This document shows positions 17,358 through 25,730 of a DNA stretch of 64,000 nt, piece by piece. Numbering within the stretch: the stretch's first letter is position 1; the number at the start of each line of letters is the position of its first letter. Source of the DNA: CAZVRZ01 sp964629965 (lineage in GTDB: Bacteria; Chloroflexota; Anaerolineae; Anaerolineales; UBA4823); the NCBI GenBank assembly GCA_964629965.1, contig CAZVRZ010000006.1:13193-77192 (forward strand), given 5' to 3'. The notes beneath the pieces were generated by a model. It had not been told where the DNA came from, did not search any database, and saw only the letters and a list, made by a program, of their open reading frames with translations. The position numbers and the translations under genes were made by a program.

Positions 17358-18144
17358 CGACGTCCTCCCAACCCACGTCCAAACCGACCGGGCGTACCGG
17401 TATGCCGCGCGCTAGTAAATATTTCTTGACCTGGCCCACGGTTAACTTTTTATCATGAAACAACGTGGCGGCCAGGGCTGCATCGGCTTTCCCTTTGGTC
17501 AGCACGTTGGCAAAATGCTCGGGTGAGCCCGCCCCGCCGCTGGCAATGATAGGAACATTGACTGCCCCGGCAATGGCAGCGGTCAAGTCAATATCATAAT
17601 CATTCAGCGTTCCGTCTCCATCCATGCTGGTCAGCAAGATCTCGCCGGCCCCCAAAGAAACGCCCTGCACAGCCCATTCGATGGCATCCAGGCCAGTTGG
17701 GCGCCGGCCGCCGTGGGTGTACACTTCCCATCGACCTGGGGCAGTCCGGCGGGCATCGATAGCCAGCACAATGCACTGGCTGCCGAAACGTTCGGCTCCG
17801 GCGCGCAACACTTCCGGGTTTTGCACGGCGGCCGTGTTCACACCGACTTTGTCAGCGCCTGACAGCAAAATGGCGCGCATATCTTCCACCGTGCGAATGC
17901 CACCTCCGACCGTCAGCGGCATGAAGACCTCATCGGCCACCCGGCGCACCATACCGGCGGTAATCTGCCGTCCCTCATGGCTGGCGGAGATATCCAGGAA
18001 AACCAGTTCATCTGCGCCCATGCGATCGTACAGGCGGGCCTGCTCAACCGGATCGCCGGCATCCCGCAGGTTGATAAAACGGACGCCTTTGACCACGCGC
18101 CCATCTTTGACATCTAAACAGGGAATGATCCTTTTGGCTAACAT
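17350..18144 (-). CDS. hisF: Imidazole glycerol phosphate synthase, cyclase subunit
   Basis: 264 aa TIM barrel. It uses ammonia from HisH to form IGP and AICAR. Catalytic Asp11 lies in IIPCLDVKDGRVVKG and the second Asp in VLAIDARR; phosphate-binding loops TVGGGIRT and IASGGAGSPEHF are intact. The C-terminus is about ten residues longer than usual. Overlaps hisA by 7 nt. Confidence 0.95.
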   Translation of the reverse strand: MLAKRIIPCLDVKDGRVVKGVRFINLRDAGDPVEQARLYDRMGADELVFLDISASHEGRQITAGMVRRVADEVFMPLTVGGGIRTVEDMRAILLSGADKVGVNTAAVQNPEVLRAGAERFGSQCIVLAIDARRTAPGRWEVYTHGGRRPTGLDAIEWAVQGVSLGAGEILLTSMDGDGTLNDYDIDLTAAIAGAVNVPIIASGGAGSPEHFANVLTKGKADAALAATLFHDKKLTVGQVKKYLLARGIPVRPVGLDVGWEDVDA

Positions 18145-19007
18145 AACCTGAGCGCCTCCGTCAAGTCAATCGCATTTTCATACAGCGCTTTACCAATGAT
18201 GATACCTGCCAGGCCGGCCTGGCGCGCTTGCCGCACATCATCCAGAGAACGCACACCACCCGAAGCAATCACTTTCAAGCCACTTTGGGCAGCCAAAGCC
18301 TGGGCTGCTCGAATATCCGCACCCGTACCCATGCCGTCGCGGGCAATATTAGTAAAGATGACCGTACGCAGGCCAAGCCGGTAAAGGCTTTGCCCAACCT
18401 GGTTGGCGTCCATGCCGGTATCCTGCTGCCAGCCACTGATCCGGATCTTGCCATCGCGAGCATCCAGAGCAGCGCCAATTCGCTCAGCACCCCAGGCAGC
18501 CAGCGCTTCAGCAGTCAACGCTGGCGAGGCAATGACCGCCGTCCCCAGCAGCACCCGGCTGACGCCGGCATCCAAGACGGTCTGGATCTGTTCCAGGGTG
18601 CGCAGCCCTCCGCCGAACTGGACCTTGCCGCCGAAAGTTTTGGCAACCTGCAGGATCGATTGCAGAATCTGCGGCTGCGGGCGCATTGACTGATCGATTG
18701 TGGTGCCTGGGGCCGGCGGCTGCGGGCGCATTGACTGATCGATTGTGGTGCCTGGGGCCGGCGGCGGCACGCGCATTGACTGATCGATTGTGGTGCCTGG
18801 GGCCGGCAGGTTTTCGGCGCCGCGTTCGCCAAAGGCGCCATCCAGATTGACCACATGCAGCCAGCCGGCGCCGGCCTCGAACCAGCGCCTGGCTATGCGA
18901 GCAGGGTCGCTGTCATAGGTAGTTTGCCGGTCTGGATCGCCCTCTTGCAGGCGCACAACTTTTCCGTTGCGTAAATCGATGGCTGGATAAACAATGAAGG
19001 AATCCAT
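18138..19007 (-). CDS. hisA: ProFAR isomerase with a 45-residue repeat insertion
   Basis: 289 aa, against about 240-245 for the family. TIM-barrel isomerase; catalytic Asp in YPAIDLRNGKVVRL and the later Asp in FTNIARDGMGTG are both present, as is VQFGGGLRT. The excess is three in-frame 15-residue copies of a PAPGTTIDQSMR-containing unit inserted between ENL and QILQSILQ, in the loop after strand 2. The reading frame and all core motifs survive, so the enzyme is probably active with a protruding loop. Its DNA basis is a 45-nt minisatellite. Confidence 0.93.
   Translation of the reverse strand: MDSFIVYPAIDLRNGKVVRLQEGDPDRQTTYDSDPARIARRWFEAGAGWLHVVNLDGAFGERGAENLPAPGTTIDQSMRVPPPAPGTTIDQSMRPQPPAPGTTIDQSMRPQPQILQSILQVAKTFGGKVQFGGGLRTLEQIQTVLDAGVSRVLLGTAVIASPALTAEALAAWGAERIGAALDARDGKIRISGWQQDTGMDANQVGQSLYRLGLRTVIFTNIARDGMGTGADIRAAQALAAQSGLKVIASGGVRSLDDVRQARQAGLAGIIIGKALYENAIDLTEALRLC
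18675..18809 (-). repeat. 45-nt minisatellite, three units, inside hisA
   Basis: Units at 18675-18719, 18720-18764 and 18765-18809. Units 1 and 2 are identical; unit 3 differs at a few bases at its start and end. The length is a multiple of three, so copy changes keep the hisA frame. Confidence 0.95.
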
Positions 19008-19018
19008 ATTTCTCTCGC

Positions 19019-19642
19019 CTAACAGTGTTCTACAAAATTACGCAGGATTTGCAGCCCCACGGCCTGGCTTTTCTCAGGATGGAACTGCACACCATACAAG
19101 GCGCCGCGCCCCACAATGCTGGCGTAACGCAAACTATATTCCGTGCTGCCCAACATATTGGCAGCCTCCTGCGGAGCGCAATAGTAGCTGTGGTTGAAAT
19201 AGGCATAAAAACCGCTCTGCAAATTTGCCAGCAAGGGAGAATCCTGCTCTACAGCGACCTGATTCCAGCCGGTCTGGGGAACCTTCATGGCCTGTCCAGC
19301 AGGCAATGAAAGCTCGGGAAAACGCAAAACGCTGCCTGGCAGCAAGCCCAGGCCGCGGTGTTCTCCCATTTCATAGCTATTCTCGAACAAAAGCTGCATA
19401 CCCAGGCAGATGCCCAGCAGGGGCGTACTGCGGCGGGCCAATTCTTGCACAACCGCAGCCAGGCCGCGCTGCTGCAGGCCTTGCGCGCCATCGCCAAACG
19501 CGCCCACGCCCGGTAAGACGACTTTATCGGCAGCCAGGATGACGGCAGGGTCGTCCGTCAGGATGACCTGGGCGCCAACCGCTTGCAGTGCTTTTTCTAC
19601 CGAGCGTAAGTTCCCGATACCGTAATCGACCAGGGCGATCAT
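19019..19642 (-). CDS. hisH: Imidazole glycerol phosphate synthase, glutaminase subunit
   Basis: 207 aa class I glutamine amidotransferase. Nucleophile Cys in LLGICLGMQLLFE; His-Glu of the triad in GVQFHPEKSQ; N-terminal VDYGIGNLRSV is typical of HisH. Supplies ammonia to HisF. The start overlaps the hisB stop as ATGA. An 11-nt gap separates it from hisA. Confidence 0.95.
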   Translation of the reverse strand: MIALVDYGIGNLRSVEKALQAVGAQVILTDDPAVILAADKVVLPGVGAFGDGAQGLQQRGLAAVVQELARRSTPLLGICLGMQLLFENSYEMGEHRGLGLLPGSVLRFPELSLPAGQAMKVPQTGWNQVAVEQDSPLLANLQSGFYAYFNHSYYCAPQEAANMLGSTEYSLRYASIVGRGALYGVQFHPEKSQAVGLQILRNFVEHC

Positions 19643-20232
19643 ACCAGCGTTCCTTTGGTGCTCGGGACGCTGCCACGGCGGCGCGGGTCGATCTGCACGG
19701 CAGCCTCCAACGCCCGGCCGAATGCCTTAAAAAGCGCCTCGGCCTGGTGGTGATCGTCACGCCCGTACAATACGCGGGCATGCAAGTTGCTGCGAGAAGC
19801 AAACGCCAGGGATTCAAAAAAATGGGTGAGCAAACTGGTAGGAATGCCGCCGACCGCCGGGCTGCGCCATTCCACCTGGATCACAGGATAGGGCCTTCCT
19901 GAAAGGTCGAGGCACACCAGAGCCAACGTTTCATCCATCGGCGCATAAGCAGAAGCCATGCGGACGATGCCTTTTCGTTCGCCCAAGGCCTGGTCGATGG
20001 CCTGCCCCAACACCAAGGCGCAATCTTCTACGGTATGGTGAACATCCACCTGCAAGTCGCCGCCAGCCTTGAGGCGAAGGTCGAGCATGCCATGCACGGC
20101 AACATGGTTCAGCATGTGATCGAGAAAGCCAACGCCGGTATCGACCTGGTGTATGCCGCTGCCATCCAGGTTAACCTCCAACTGGATATCGGTTTCGTTG
20201 GTTTTGCGTGAGATTTTAGCAATCCGGTTCAT
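19639..20232 (-). CDS. hisB: Imidazoleglycerol-phosphate dehydratase
   Basis: 197 aa, monofunctional. The manganese-binding repeats are visible: FLDHMLNHVAVHG and VDVHHTVEDCALVLG, and the later FFESLAFASRSNLHAR. The ATG at 20232 is preferred to an in-frame GTG at 20238 because AGGAAGAGAG is well spaced. Overlaps the preceding cupin gene by 17 nt and hisH by 4 nt. No histidinol-phosphatase domain is fused, so that step must be encoded elsewhere. Confidence 0.94.
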   Translation of the reverse strand: MNRIAKISRKTNETDIQLEVNLDGSGIHQVDTGVGFLDHMLNHVAVHGMLDLRLKAGGDLQVDVHHTVEDCALVLGQAIDQALGERKGIVRMASAYAPMDETLALVCLDLSGRPYPVIQVEWRSPAVGGIPTSLLTHFFESLAFASRSNLHARVLYGRDDHHQAEALFKAFGRALEAAVQIDPRRRGSVPSTKGTLV

Positions 20233-20614
20233 GTTCACTCTCTTCCTGGTTGGGTAGGGGCCACCAATCCGTGCACTGCTGCAGGGTAAAAGAGGGCGAA
20301 CAAGCGCTCAGGTATTTGAGACGCCCGCCGCCCGTATTGCGCAGCCCATGATCGCTCCAGGAAGGGATGAAGATGGAGTCGCCTGGGCCGACCGGGAGTT
20401 GCTCAGCGCCTACTTGCATGACGCCGCAGCCTTCGATGATCGTGTAAGCTTGCTCCGGTTCATGCCGGTGAATATTTTGAAAGCCGCCGGGCTCCATTTC
20501 TACCAGGGTGATCGACAATTTCTGCGCTCCACAGGTACGCTCGGAGATCAGCAGGTAAGAAGTGATGCCGTCGCGCTGGTAACGCGGGGATTGAGTGGGT
20601 TTTATGACATGCAT
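20216..20614 (-). CDS. Cupin-domain protein embedded in the histidine operon
   Basis: 132 aa single-domain cupin. HRH with a following Glu (His49, His51, Glu54) and a later His89 in SWSDHGLRN form a likely metal site; EQAYTIIEGCGVMQVG is the usual cupin turn. Function unknown; cupins include isomerases, dioxygenases and small-molecule sensors. It overlaps hisC (13 nt) and hisB (17 nt), so it is co-translated with the pathway and not a chance insertion. A histidine-related or sensing role is inference only. Confidence 0.8.
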   Translation of the reverse strand: MHVIKPTQSPRYQRDGITSYLLISERTCGAQKLSITLVEMEPGGFQNIHRHEPEQAYTIIEGCGVMQVGAEQLPVGPGDSIFIPSWSDHGLRNTGGGRLKYLSACSPSFTLQQCTDWWPLPNQEESEHEPDC

Positions 20615-21732
20615 TGTAAAGCCTCCAGAACAGCATCCGTGTGTTCGGGCCGTCCAACACTGATACGAATGTGATCGCGCAGCCTGGGTGTGTCGAAATA
20701 CCGGATCATAATACCATGTTTGATCAAGAAATCTTTAAGCGCCTGGCCTGGGGAAATTGTATCATCGCCCCAAGCATGCGTAACCCGGCATAAGATGAAG
20801 TTGGAGCGCGTGGGGTAGGGTTGCAAATAAGGCACTTGCGCCAATCCCGCGAGCAATCGTTCTCGCTCGGCCACCAGCCGGGCCACAATATCCCCAAGGT
20901 ATTTGGTGTCTGCCAGGGAGGCTATGGCAGCCTGGCTGGCAGCGACATTGACATTATAGGGCTGCTTGGCTTTCCACAGAGCAGGCATCAGCCAGGCAGG
21001 GAAGGCGCCATATCCCACGCGCAGGCCTGCCAGCCCGGCCCATTTGCTAAAAGTGCGCATGACGATCAGGTTATCGCGCCTGGCAACTTGCTTGATACGC
21101 GAGCCAAGTTCGCCAAGCCGGCCTTGCCCAGTAAATTCAATATAGGCTTCATCTAGAACAAGCAAGGTGGGCAATTCCAACAAGGCGTCGATCATTTGAG
21201 CGCCAGGCAGCGAGCCATCTGGGTTGTTGGGCGCAGGCAGGAAAAGAGCCTTGGGATGCTGTGCGTCCACGGCTTGCCGAATGGCCTCCAGATCCAGAGA
21301 AAAATCAGCCCGCCGCGGCACATCGACCACTTGCCCGGCATTCAGGCGGGTGTCGAAGGCATACATCCCAAAAGTGGGCGAACAGATCATGGCCTTATCG
21401 CCTTCCCTGATCAGAAGACGCAGAAGCAGATCGAGCAATTCGTCCACACCGGAGCCAGCTAACAGGCATTCTTCGGGCGCCCCGGTGAAGGCAGAGAGGG
21501 CTGAACGCAGGATGCAGCTCTCAGGATCAGGATAGATGTGGGCGTACTGCAGCCCGGCCAGGGCCTGCCGGGCGCGCGGCGAGGGGCCATAGGGGTTCTC
21601 GTTCGCATCCAACTTGATGATCTGCTCCACCGGGCGCCCCATCTGCCTGGATAAGACATCGAAAGGCACGATTGGTTTGTAGGCAGGCATTTCATGAATA
21701 TGCCCGCGGATCAATTGCTCTGGCTCAAACAT
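20602..21732 (-). CDS. hisC: Histidinol-phosphate aminotransferase
   Basis: 376 aa PLP-dependent aminotransferase, class I/II. IKLDANENPYGPSP is the usual N-terminal motif, NNPDGSLPG the cofactor-contact region, VLDEAYIEF contains the PLP-binding Asp, and TFSKWAGLAGLRVGY carries the Schiff-base Lys. It converts imidazole acetol phosphate to histidinol phosphate. Overlaps hisD by 8 nt. Confidence 0.94.
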   Translation of the reverse strand: MFEPEQLIRGHIHEMPAYKPIVPFDVLSRQMGRPVEQIIKLDANENPYGPSPRARQALAGLQYAHIYPDPESCILRSALSAFTGAPEECLLAGSGVDELLDLLLRLLIREGDKAMICSPTFGMYAFDTRLNAGQVVDVPRRADFSLDLEAIRQAVDAQHPKALFLPAPNNPDGSLPGAQMIDALLELPTLLVLDEAYIEFTGQGRLGELGSRIKQVARRDNLIVMRTFSKWAGLAGLRVGYGAFPAWLMPALWKAKQPYNVNVAASQAAIASLADTKYLGDIVARLVAERERLLAGLAQVPYLQPYPTRSNFILCRVTHAWGDDTISPGQALKDFLIKHGIMIRYFDTPRLRDHIRISVGRPEHTDAVLEALQCMS

Positions 21733-23056
21733 GGCTGTCTCCTGAAGCAGCCGCTCGAAAATCGGCGGCGGCGGCGTGCGCGGTCAACTGCTCGGCGCGG
21801 GCGATGGTTCCCGCAGCAACGCTCAGGCGCCGGCTGGTCTCATCATCCAGGGCAACAATGCTGATGATCTTGATGAAATCCATTACGTTTAACGGGGAGG
21901 CGAAACGCGCCGTGCCGTTGGTAGGCATGACATGGCTAGGCCCAGCCACATAATCGCCCAAGACTTCAAACGAACGCTCGCCCAGGAATATACCACCGGC
22001 GTTGCGCACCCATTGGGCAGCTTCCTGCGGGTTCTCAACTGCCAGGCAGAGGTGTTCCGGCGCGTATTCGCTGGCCAAGGCAGCGGCTGTTTGCAGGTCG
22101 GGTGTTATCACGATACCCGAGCGGGAGGTGAGCGACTGCGCGATTACATCCGTCCTCGAAAGCATTTCCATTTGCCGGGCAATTTCTACTTGAACGGCTT
22201 CCGCCAGTTTTCGATCGGGCGTAAGCAAGATGGCGCTGGCAAGCACATCGTGTTCGGCCTGTGCTAACAAATCTGCAGCCACCCAGGCCGGGTTGGCGCG
22301 TCCATCTGCGACCACAGTAGTTTCGGTGGGACCTGCCAAGCCATCTAGCCCTACCAGGCCATAGACTTGCTGCTTGGCCAGGGTAACGAACAGGTTACCG
22401 GCGCCCACGATCTTATCCACCTTGGGCACGCTTTGCGTGCCAAAAGCCATGGCGGCGATGGCCTGCGCTCCACCCAATTGGAACACCTGCTCAATGCCGC
22501 ACAAATAGGCAGCTGCCAGGATGGAGAAATGCGAACCGGGCGGGGTGCAGACCACGATCTGGGGCACGCCGGCGACCTGGGCGGGAATGACAGACATCAA
22601 CAGAGAAGATGGCAAGGGCGCCGTTCCCCCCGGCACATAAACCCCGGCGCGCTCGACTGGGCTGGCGCGCTGCCCCAGGATGCCTCCCAGAGACTTCGTT
22701 TGCCAGTTGGGCAGCGGCTGTAAGCTGTGGAAGGCGCGGATGCGTTCGGCAGCCAGTTCTAACGCCTGGCGCAGATCAGGCGGGGTGGCGTCATAAGCAA
22801 CTTTCAACTGTTCGACCGGCACCCGAAAATCATCCAGTGCGGCGCGATCGATCAGCCTGGACCAGCGCCGCAGGGCATCATCACCTTCTTCTTGCACGGA
22901 AGATAAGATCTGGGCGACGGCCTGGGATGGCGTTACACCCGCGCCAAACAATCTCTCAACACTTGCTTGCAATGCAGGCGGGCAAGATGTGCTGCTGAGT
23001 GGTGTGCGCTTCAAAATAGTGCGGCGGGCAGTATCGATATCATAGATCTTAAGCAT
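21725..23056 (-). CDS. hisD: Histidinol dehydrogenase
   Basis: 443 aa. Catalyses the last two oxidations to histidine with NAD. Motifs: YVPGGTAPLPSSLLM, PKVDKIVGAGNLFVTLAK, LAGPTETTVVADG and LLAQAEHDVLASAILLT; C-terminal YVAGPSHVMPTNGTARF includes the catalytic and zinc His. The start MLKIYDID at 23056 overlaps the hisG stop by 8 nt; a longer in-frame extension upstream lies wholly inside hisG and is rejected. Confidence 0.95.
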   Translation of the reverse strand: MLKIYDIDTARRTILKRTPLSSTSCPPALQASVERLFGAGVTPSQAVAQILSSVQEEGDDALRRWSRLIDRAALDDFRVPVEQLKVAYDATPPDLRQALELAAERIRAFHSLQPLPNWQTKSLGGILGQRASPVERAGVYVPGGTAPLPSSLLMSVIPAQVAGVPQIVVCTPPGSHFSILAAAYLCGIEQVFQLGGAQAIAAMAFGTQSVPKVDKIVGAGNLFVTLAKQQVYGLVGLDGLAGPTETTVVADGRANPAWVAADLLAQAEHDVLASAILLTPDRKLAEAVQVEIARQMEMLSRTDVIAQSLTSRSGIVITPDLQTAAALASEYAPEHLCLAVENPQEAAQWVRNAGGIFLGERSFEVLGDYVAGPSHVMPTNGTARFASPLNVMDFIKIISIVALDDETSRRLSVAAGTIARAEQLTAHAAAADFRAAASGDSHV

Positions 23057-24068
23057 TGGGTTCCTCCAACATAGCAAGCATGGTTTGGTATTCAACCGGT
23101 TCTTCTTCAAAGATATAAGCGACGGGAGCAACAACCACACCGCTGCCGCCTACCTGGCGCAGTTCCTGAATGGCCTGTGCCAATTGATCTTTCCGCACGA
23201 TCAGGTGGGCAGCAAACCATTTATCTCCCTGGCGGGTGACCAGCGGCGAAAGTGTGGGCCCCTGCAAGCCGCCGATGACTTGCTGAGTGAACATGCGCTG
23301 AGCGATGCTCTCAGGCGAGTCGCCGCGCATATTGGCAAACACAGCGACGGTCACCGAGGCGCGCAAGTAAGCCACGATAAATTCCAACAACTGCCTGGCA
23401 ATGCGCAGCGCTTCGGGATTGCTGCGCAGGGTGGCGCGGTTGGCGATCAGGCAGCTTTGCGAGGCCAGGATCTGCCCATCGTCGAGCTTCTTCAAGCGAT
23501 TGTCGCGCAGGGTGGTGCCAGTGGAAACCAAGTCGGTGATCAGGTCAGCATAACCAATGGTCGGAGCAATTTCGAGCGTACCTTCTGCAAATATCAATTC
23601 GACTTCTTTTAACCCAAAACGGTCGAAAAAGGCACGCGTTTGGTTCGGAAATTTGGTGGCCACGCGCGCCGGGCGGTCTAAGGCATCTTGCCAGCGCTTG
23701 AGATCGGACATCGTATTGACCTCTCCCCCTTCCCAGGTTTCCGGCACGATCACGTTCAGCGTGCAATAACCAAAACCTAAGGCCGGGTGGACGACGATCA
23801 CTTTACCATCGGAACCGCGGCGTTCTTCGACCACATCCCAGCCGGTAATGCCAAAGTCCACGCTTCCATCGCGTACGCTGACCACGATGTCTCCGGGGCG
23901 TTGAAAAAGCACGGTCAGGCCGGGGAGGCTAGGGATACTGGCTTTGTACTGGCGCGGGTTGGGATGATGCACGCGCAAACCGGCGTTCTCCAGAAGAGCC
24001 AGGGCGCCTTCTGCCAACAGTCCTTTGCTGGGCAGCGCCAGGCGAATTTCATTGAAACTTTCTGCCAT
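23049..24068 (-). CDS. hisG: ATP phosphoribosyltransferase, long form
   Basis: 339 aa. First committed step: ATP plus PRPP to PR-ATP. LALPSKGLL at the start, VDFGITGWDVVEE, and the PRPP loop region EGTLEIAPTIGYADLITDLVSTGTTL. The last 80 residues (KWFAAHLIVRKDQLAQAIQ) are the regulatory domain of long HisG, usually feedback-inhibited by histidine; no HisZ is needed. GGAGG lies before the ATG. Transcription is preceded by an attenuator (24090-24245), giving a second layer of control. Confidence 0.95.
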   Translation of the reverse strand: MAESFNEIRLALPSKGLLAEGALALLENAGLRVHHPNPRQYKASIPSLPGLTVLFQRPGDIVVSVRDGSVDFGITGWDVVEERRGSDGKVIVVHPALGFGYCTLNVIVPETWEGGEVNTMSDLKRWQDALDRPARVATKFPNQTRAFFDRFGLKEVELIFAEGTLEIAPTIGYADLITDLVSTGTTLRDNRLKKLDDGQILASQSCLIANRATLRSNPEALRIARQLLEFIVAYLRASVTVAVFANMRGDSPESIAQRMFTQQVIGGLQGPTLSPLVTRQGDKWFAAHLIVRKDQLAQAIQELRQVGGSGVVVAPVAYIFEEEPVEYQTMLAMLEEPNA

Positions 24069-24089
24069 AAGTACCTCCGAAAAGATAAA

Positions 24090-24125
24090 AAATAATCAAA
24101 AGCGCCCTCCTTACCGGAGGGCGCT
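24090..24125 (-). terminator. Attenuator terminator of the histidine operon
   Basis: Perfect 10-bp stem AGCGCCCTCC/GGAGGGCGCT (24101-24110 with 24116-24125), 5-nt loop, then a T-rich run on the minus strand, ending about 25 nt before hisG. It lies between promoter and hisG, so it must be conditional. Its strand 24106-24117 is exactly complementary (12 bp) to 24178-24189 within the leader peptide gene. Confidence 0.9.
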
Positions 24126-24155
24126 TGAGTTTTGAACGGTTTTCTGGGTGAACGA

Positions 24156-24245
24156 TCAACCGTTAAAACAATCCTGCCCGGTAAGGAGGCCGGCTGGAGT
24201 GGTATGATGATGGTGATACAGGCAGGACAAAGGCTGTGCGTTCAT
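24156..24245 (-). CDS. hisL: Histidine operon leader peptide
   Basis: 29 codons, ATG at 24245, TGA at 24156-24158, read codon by codon. Residues 11-14 are four consecutive His (CAC CAT CAT CAT), preceded by Tyr. It lies between a promoter and the terminator ahead of hisG. Codons 19-23 (24176-24190) form one side of the antiterminator. Expected behaviour, by analogy with enteric his attenuation: a ribosome stalled at the His codons leaves the antiterminator free to form, allowing read-through. The peptide itself needs no function. Confidence 0.85.
   Translation of the reverse strand: MNAQPLSCLYHHHHTTPAGLLTGQDCFNG
24178..24189 (-). promoter_or_regulatory. Antiterminator arm of the histidine attenuator
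   Basis: Plus strand CCGGTAAGGAGG pairs perfectly with CCTCCTTACCGG at 24106-24117. The second segment forms the loop and half of the terminator stem, so the two structures are mutually exclusive. Confidence 0.8.
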
Positions 24246-24253
24246 TGGGAGCG

Positions 24254-24282
24254 ATTGTAGCACAAGCCAACGGATTCGACAA
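24254..24282 (-). promoter_or_regulatory. Promoter of the histidine operon
   Basis: Minus strand TTGTCG (24277-24282), 17-nt spacer, TACAAT (24254-24259). The leader-peptide ATG is 8 nt downstream of the -10 box, so the leader mRNA may start at its own initiator. The -35 box overlaps the first base of the divergent SCP/LysM start codon. Confidence 0.7.
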
Positions 24283-25730
24283 TGGGAGAGAAAATCATTT
24301 ATAATTATCTTGTGCGTTCAAAACATATCGTTACATGGTGCCTGATCATCTTTGTTTTGGTCGGATCGCTGTACCCTAAGAGAGCCGCGCGGGCTGGCGT
24401 TTTGACTCCCAACCAGGCCCGGTCAGGAGCAGTGACGGCCTACGAACTGATCATTGCCATGAACACGCTGCGCGTGTCCTATGGCCTGCCAGCTTTGATC
24501 GAAGACCCGATTGTCAATGCGGTGGCCCAGGCCACCGCCGAGACCATGGCTGCCAACAATATGTCCTGGCACATCGGCGATGTGCGCGGCCGGATCAAGG
24601 CTGCCGGTTATGGCGGGGGCGCTGAAGTGTGGGCGACCGAAAATTTTGCCGTTGGCAACATGGCTATCGACCAGATCATGATCGTATGGTCCGACGCAGA
24701 TCACATGCGCCCGGCCGTTGTTCCAGCATATTGCCACGTGGGAGCAGGCGTAGCACAAACATCGGACGGACGGTATTATTACATTTTGCAAGCAGCCTAC
24801 ACGTCTGCCAATTCATGCGGCGAATATACGTATATTGGAGGCTCAACCCCCGAGCCGGGCGTCACGCGAGTTCCGCAGATCATTGTTCCGGTAAAGATTG
24901 CCACGCCCGATGCAGATGGCAAGATCTACCACATCGTGGAGATGGGTCAATCTTTCTGGTCGATTGCGATTGCTTATCGCATCACCATTCACGACCTGGA
25001 GGTTTGGAACAACCTATCCAGAGAAAACAGCCTGCGGGTGGGGCAGCGCTTGTTCATTCCAAGCGTCAGCACCGAGGGGTACGCCACGCCCACACCGGTA
25101 GGTATGATCATCCCGGCCATCCCCGATGCCGATGGAAAGATCGTTCATACGGTACAACCATACCAGACTCTGATCACCATTGCCCAGGCATACCAGGTAT
25201 CTATGGCAACCATCCTGGCTTTGAACGGCATCCAGGAAGATTGGCCGCTGCAGATCAACCAGAAGCTGCTGATCTCTCCCGGCCGTATCACCCCCAGCCC
25301 AACCCCGCGGCCGCTGACGCCCATTGAGAAGTTAACACCAGCCAGCGATGGAATGTATTATCACACCGTGCGAAGCGGCGAAACATTATCATGGATTGCC
25401 AGCCTGTACAGCCTCTCGTTGATCGACTTGATGTCGTGGAATGGGCTCAATAATACTTCCATCATTAAGCCAGATCAAAGATTGGTATTACAGGTCACAC
25501 CGCCCGCCACGCTGACGTTCACGCCTGGGCCTGCGACTGCAACGGCCACCGCTACATACACACTCCCCCCGCCCACCGCCACCCGCAGCAAAACGCCTAT
25601 GCCCAGCCCGACGACTGGCACCACGCCCGCCGCTCCGCCAGGCGATTCTTCGCCAGGGTGGTTCTTGGGAGTGATCCTGGCTGCCGCCGGCCTAATCATG
25701 TTGGGGGTCATCTTTCGCAAGAAATCTTGA
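24282..25730 (+). CDS. Secreted SCP/PR1 (CAP) protein with three LysM domains and C-terminal membrane anchor
   Basis: 482 aa. Membrane/signal segment (residues 16-35), then a CAP domain (about 50-185: YGLPALIEDPIVNAVAQ, NMSWHIGDVRGRIKAAGY, YYYILQAAY), LysM repeats at about 208-255, 283-330 and 360-407 (YHIVEMGQSFWSIA, VHTVQPYQTLITIA, YHTVRSGETLSWIA), a Pro/Thr-rich wall-spanning stretch and a terminal membrane helix followed by RKKS. LysM binds peptidoglycan or chitin-like glycans, so it is probably cell-wall associated. No ribosome site is visible before ATG 24282; divergent from the his leader. Confidence 0.85.
   Translation: MGEKIIYNYLVRSKHIVTWCLIIFVLVGSLYPKRAARAGVLTPNQARSGAVTAYELIIAMNTLRVSYGLPALIEDPIVNAVAQATAETMAANNMSWHIGDVRGRIKAAGYGGGAEVWATENFAVGNMAIDQIMIVWSDADHMRPAVVPAYCHVGAGVAQTSDGRYYYILQAAYTSANSCGEYTYIGGSTPEPGVTRVPQIIVPVKIATPDADGKIYHIVEMGQSFWSIAIAYRITIHDLEVWNNLSRENSLRVGQRLFIPSVSTEGYATPTPVGMIIPAIPDADGKIVHTVQPYQTLITIAQAYQVSMATILALNGIQEDWPLQINQKLLISPGRITPSPTPRPLTPIEKLTPASDGMYYHTVRSGETLSWIASLYSLSLIDLMSWNGLNNTSIIKPDQRLVLQVTPPATLTFTPGPATATATATYTLPPPTATRSKTPMPSPTTGTTPAAPPGDSSPGWFLGVILAAAGLIMLGVIFRKKS

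Noticed and set aside
18675..18809. CRISPR-like array
   Set aside because: Units are contiguous without spacers and keep the hisA frame, so it is a minisatellite.
23057..23140. N-terminal extension of hisD
   Set aside because: The extra 28 codons lie inside hisG and are unlike HisD; MLKIYDID at 23056 is the family start.
24204..24215. Run of CAT/CAC codons as a cloning His-tag
   Set aside because: It sits in a natural leader with promoter, antiterminator and terminator before hisG.
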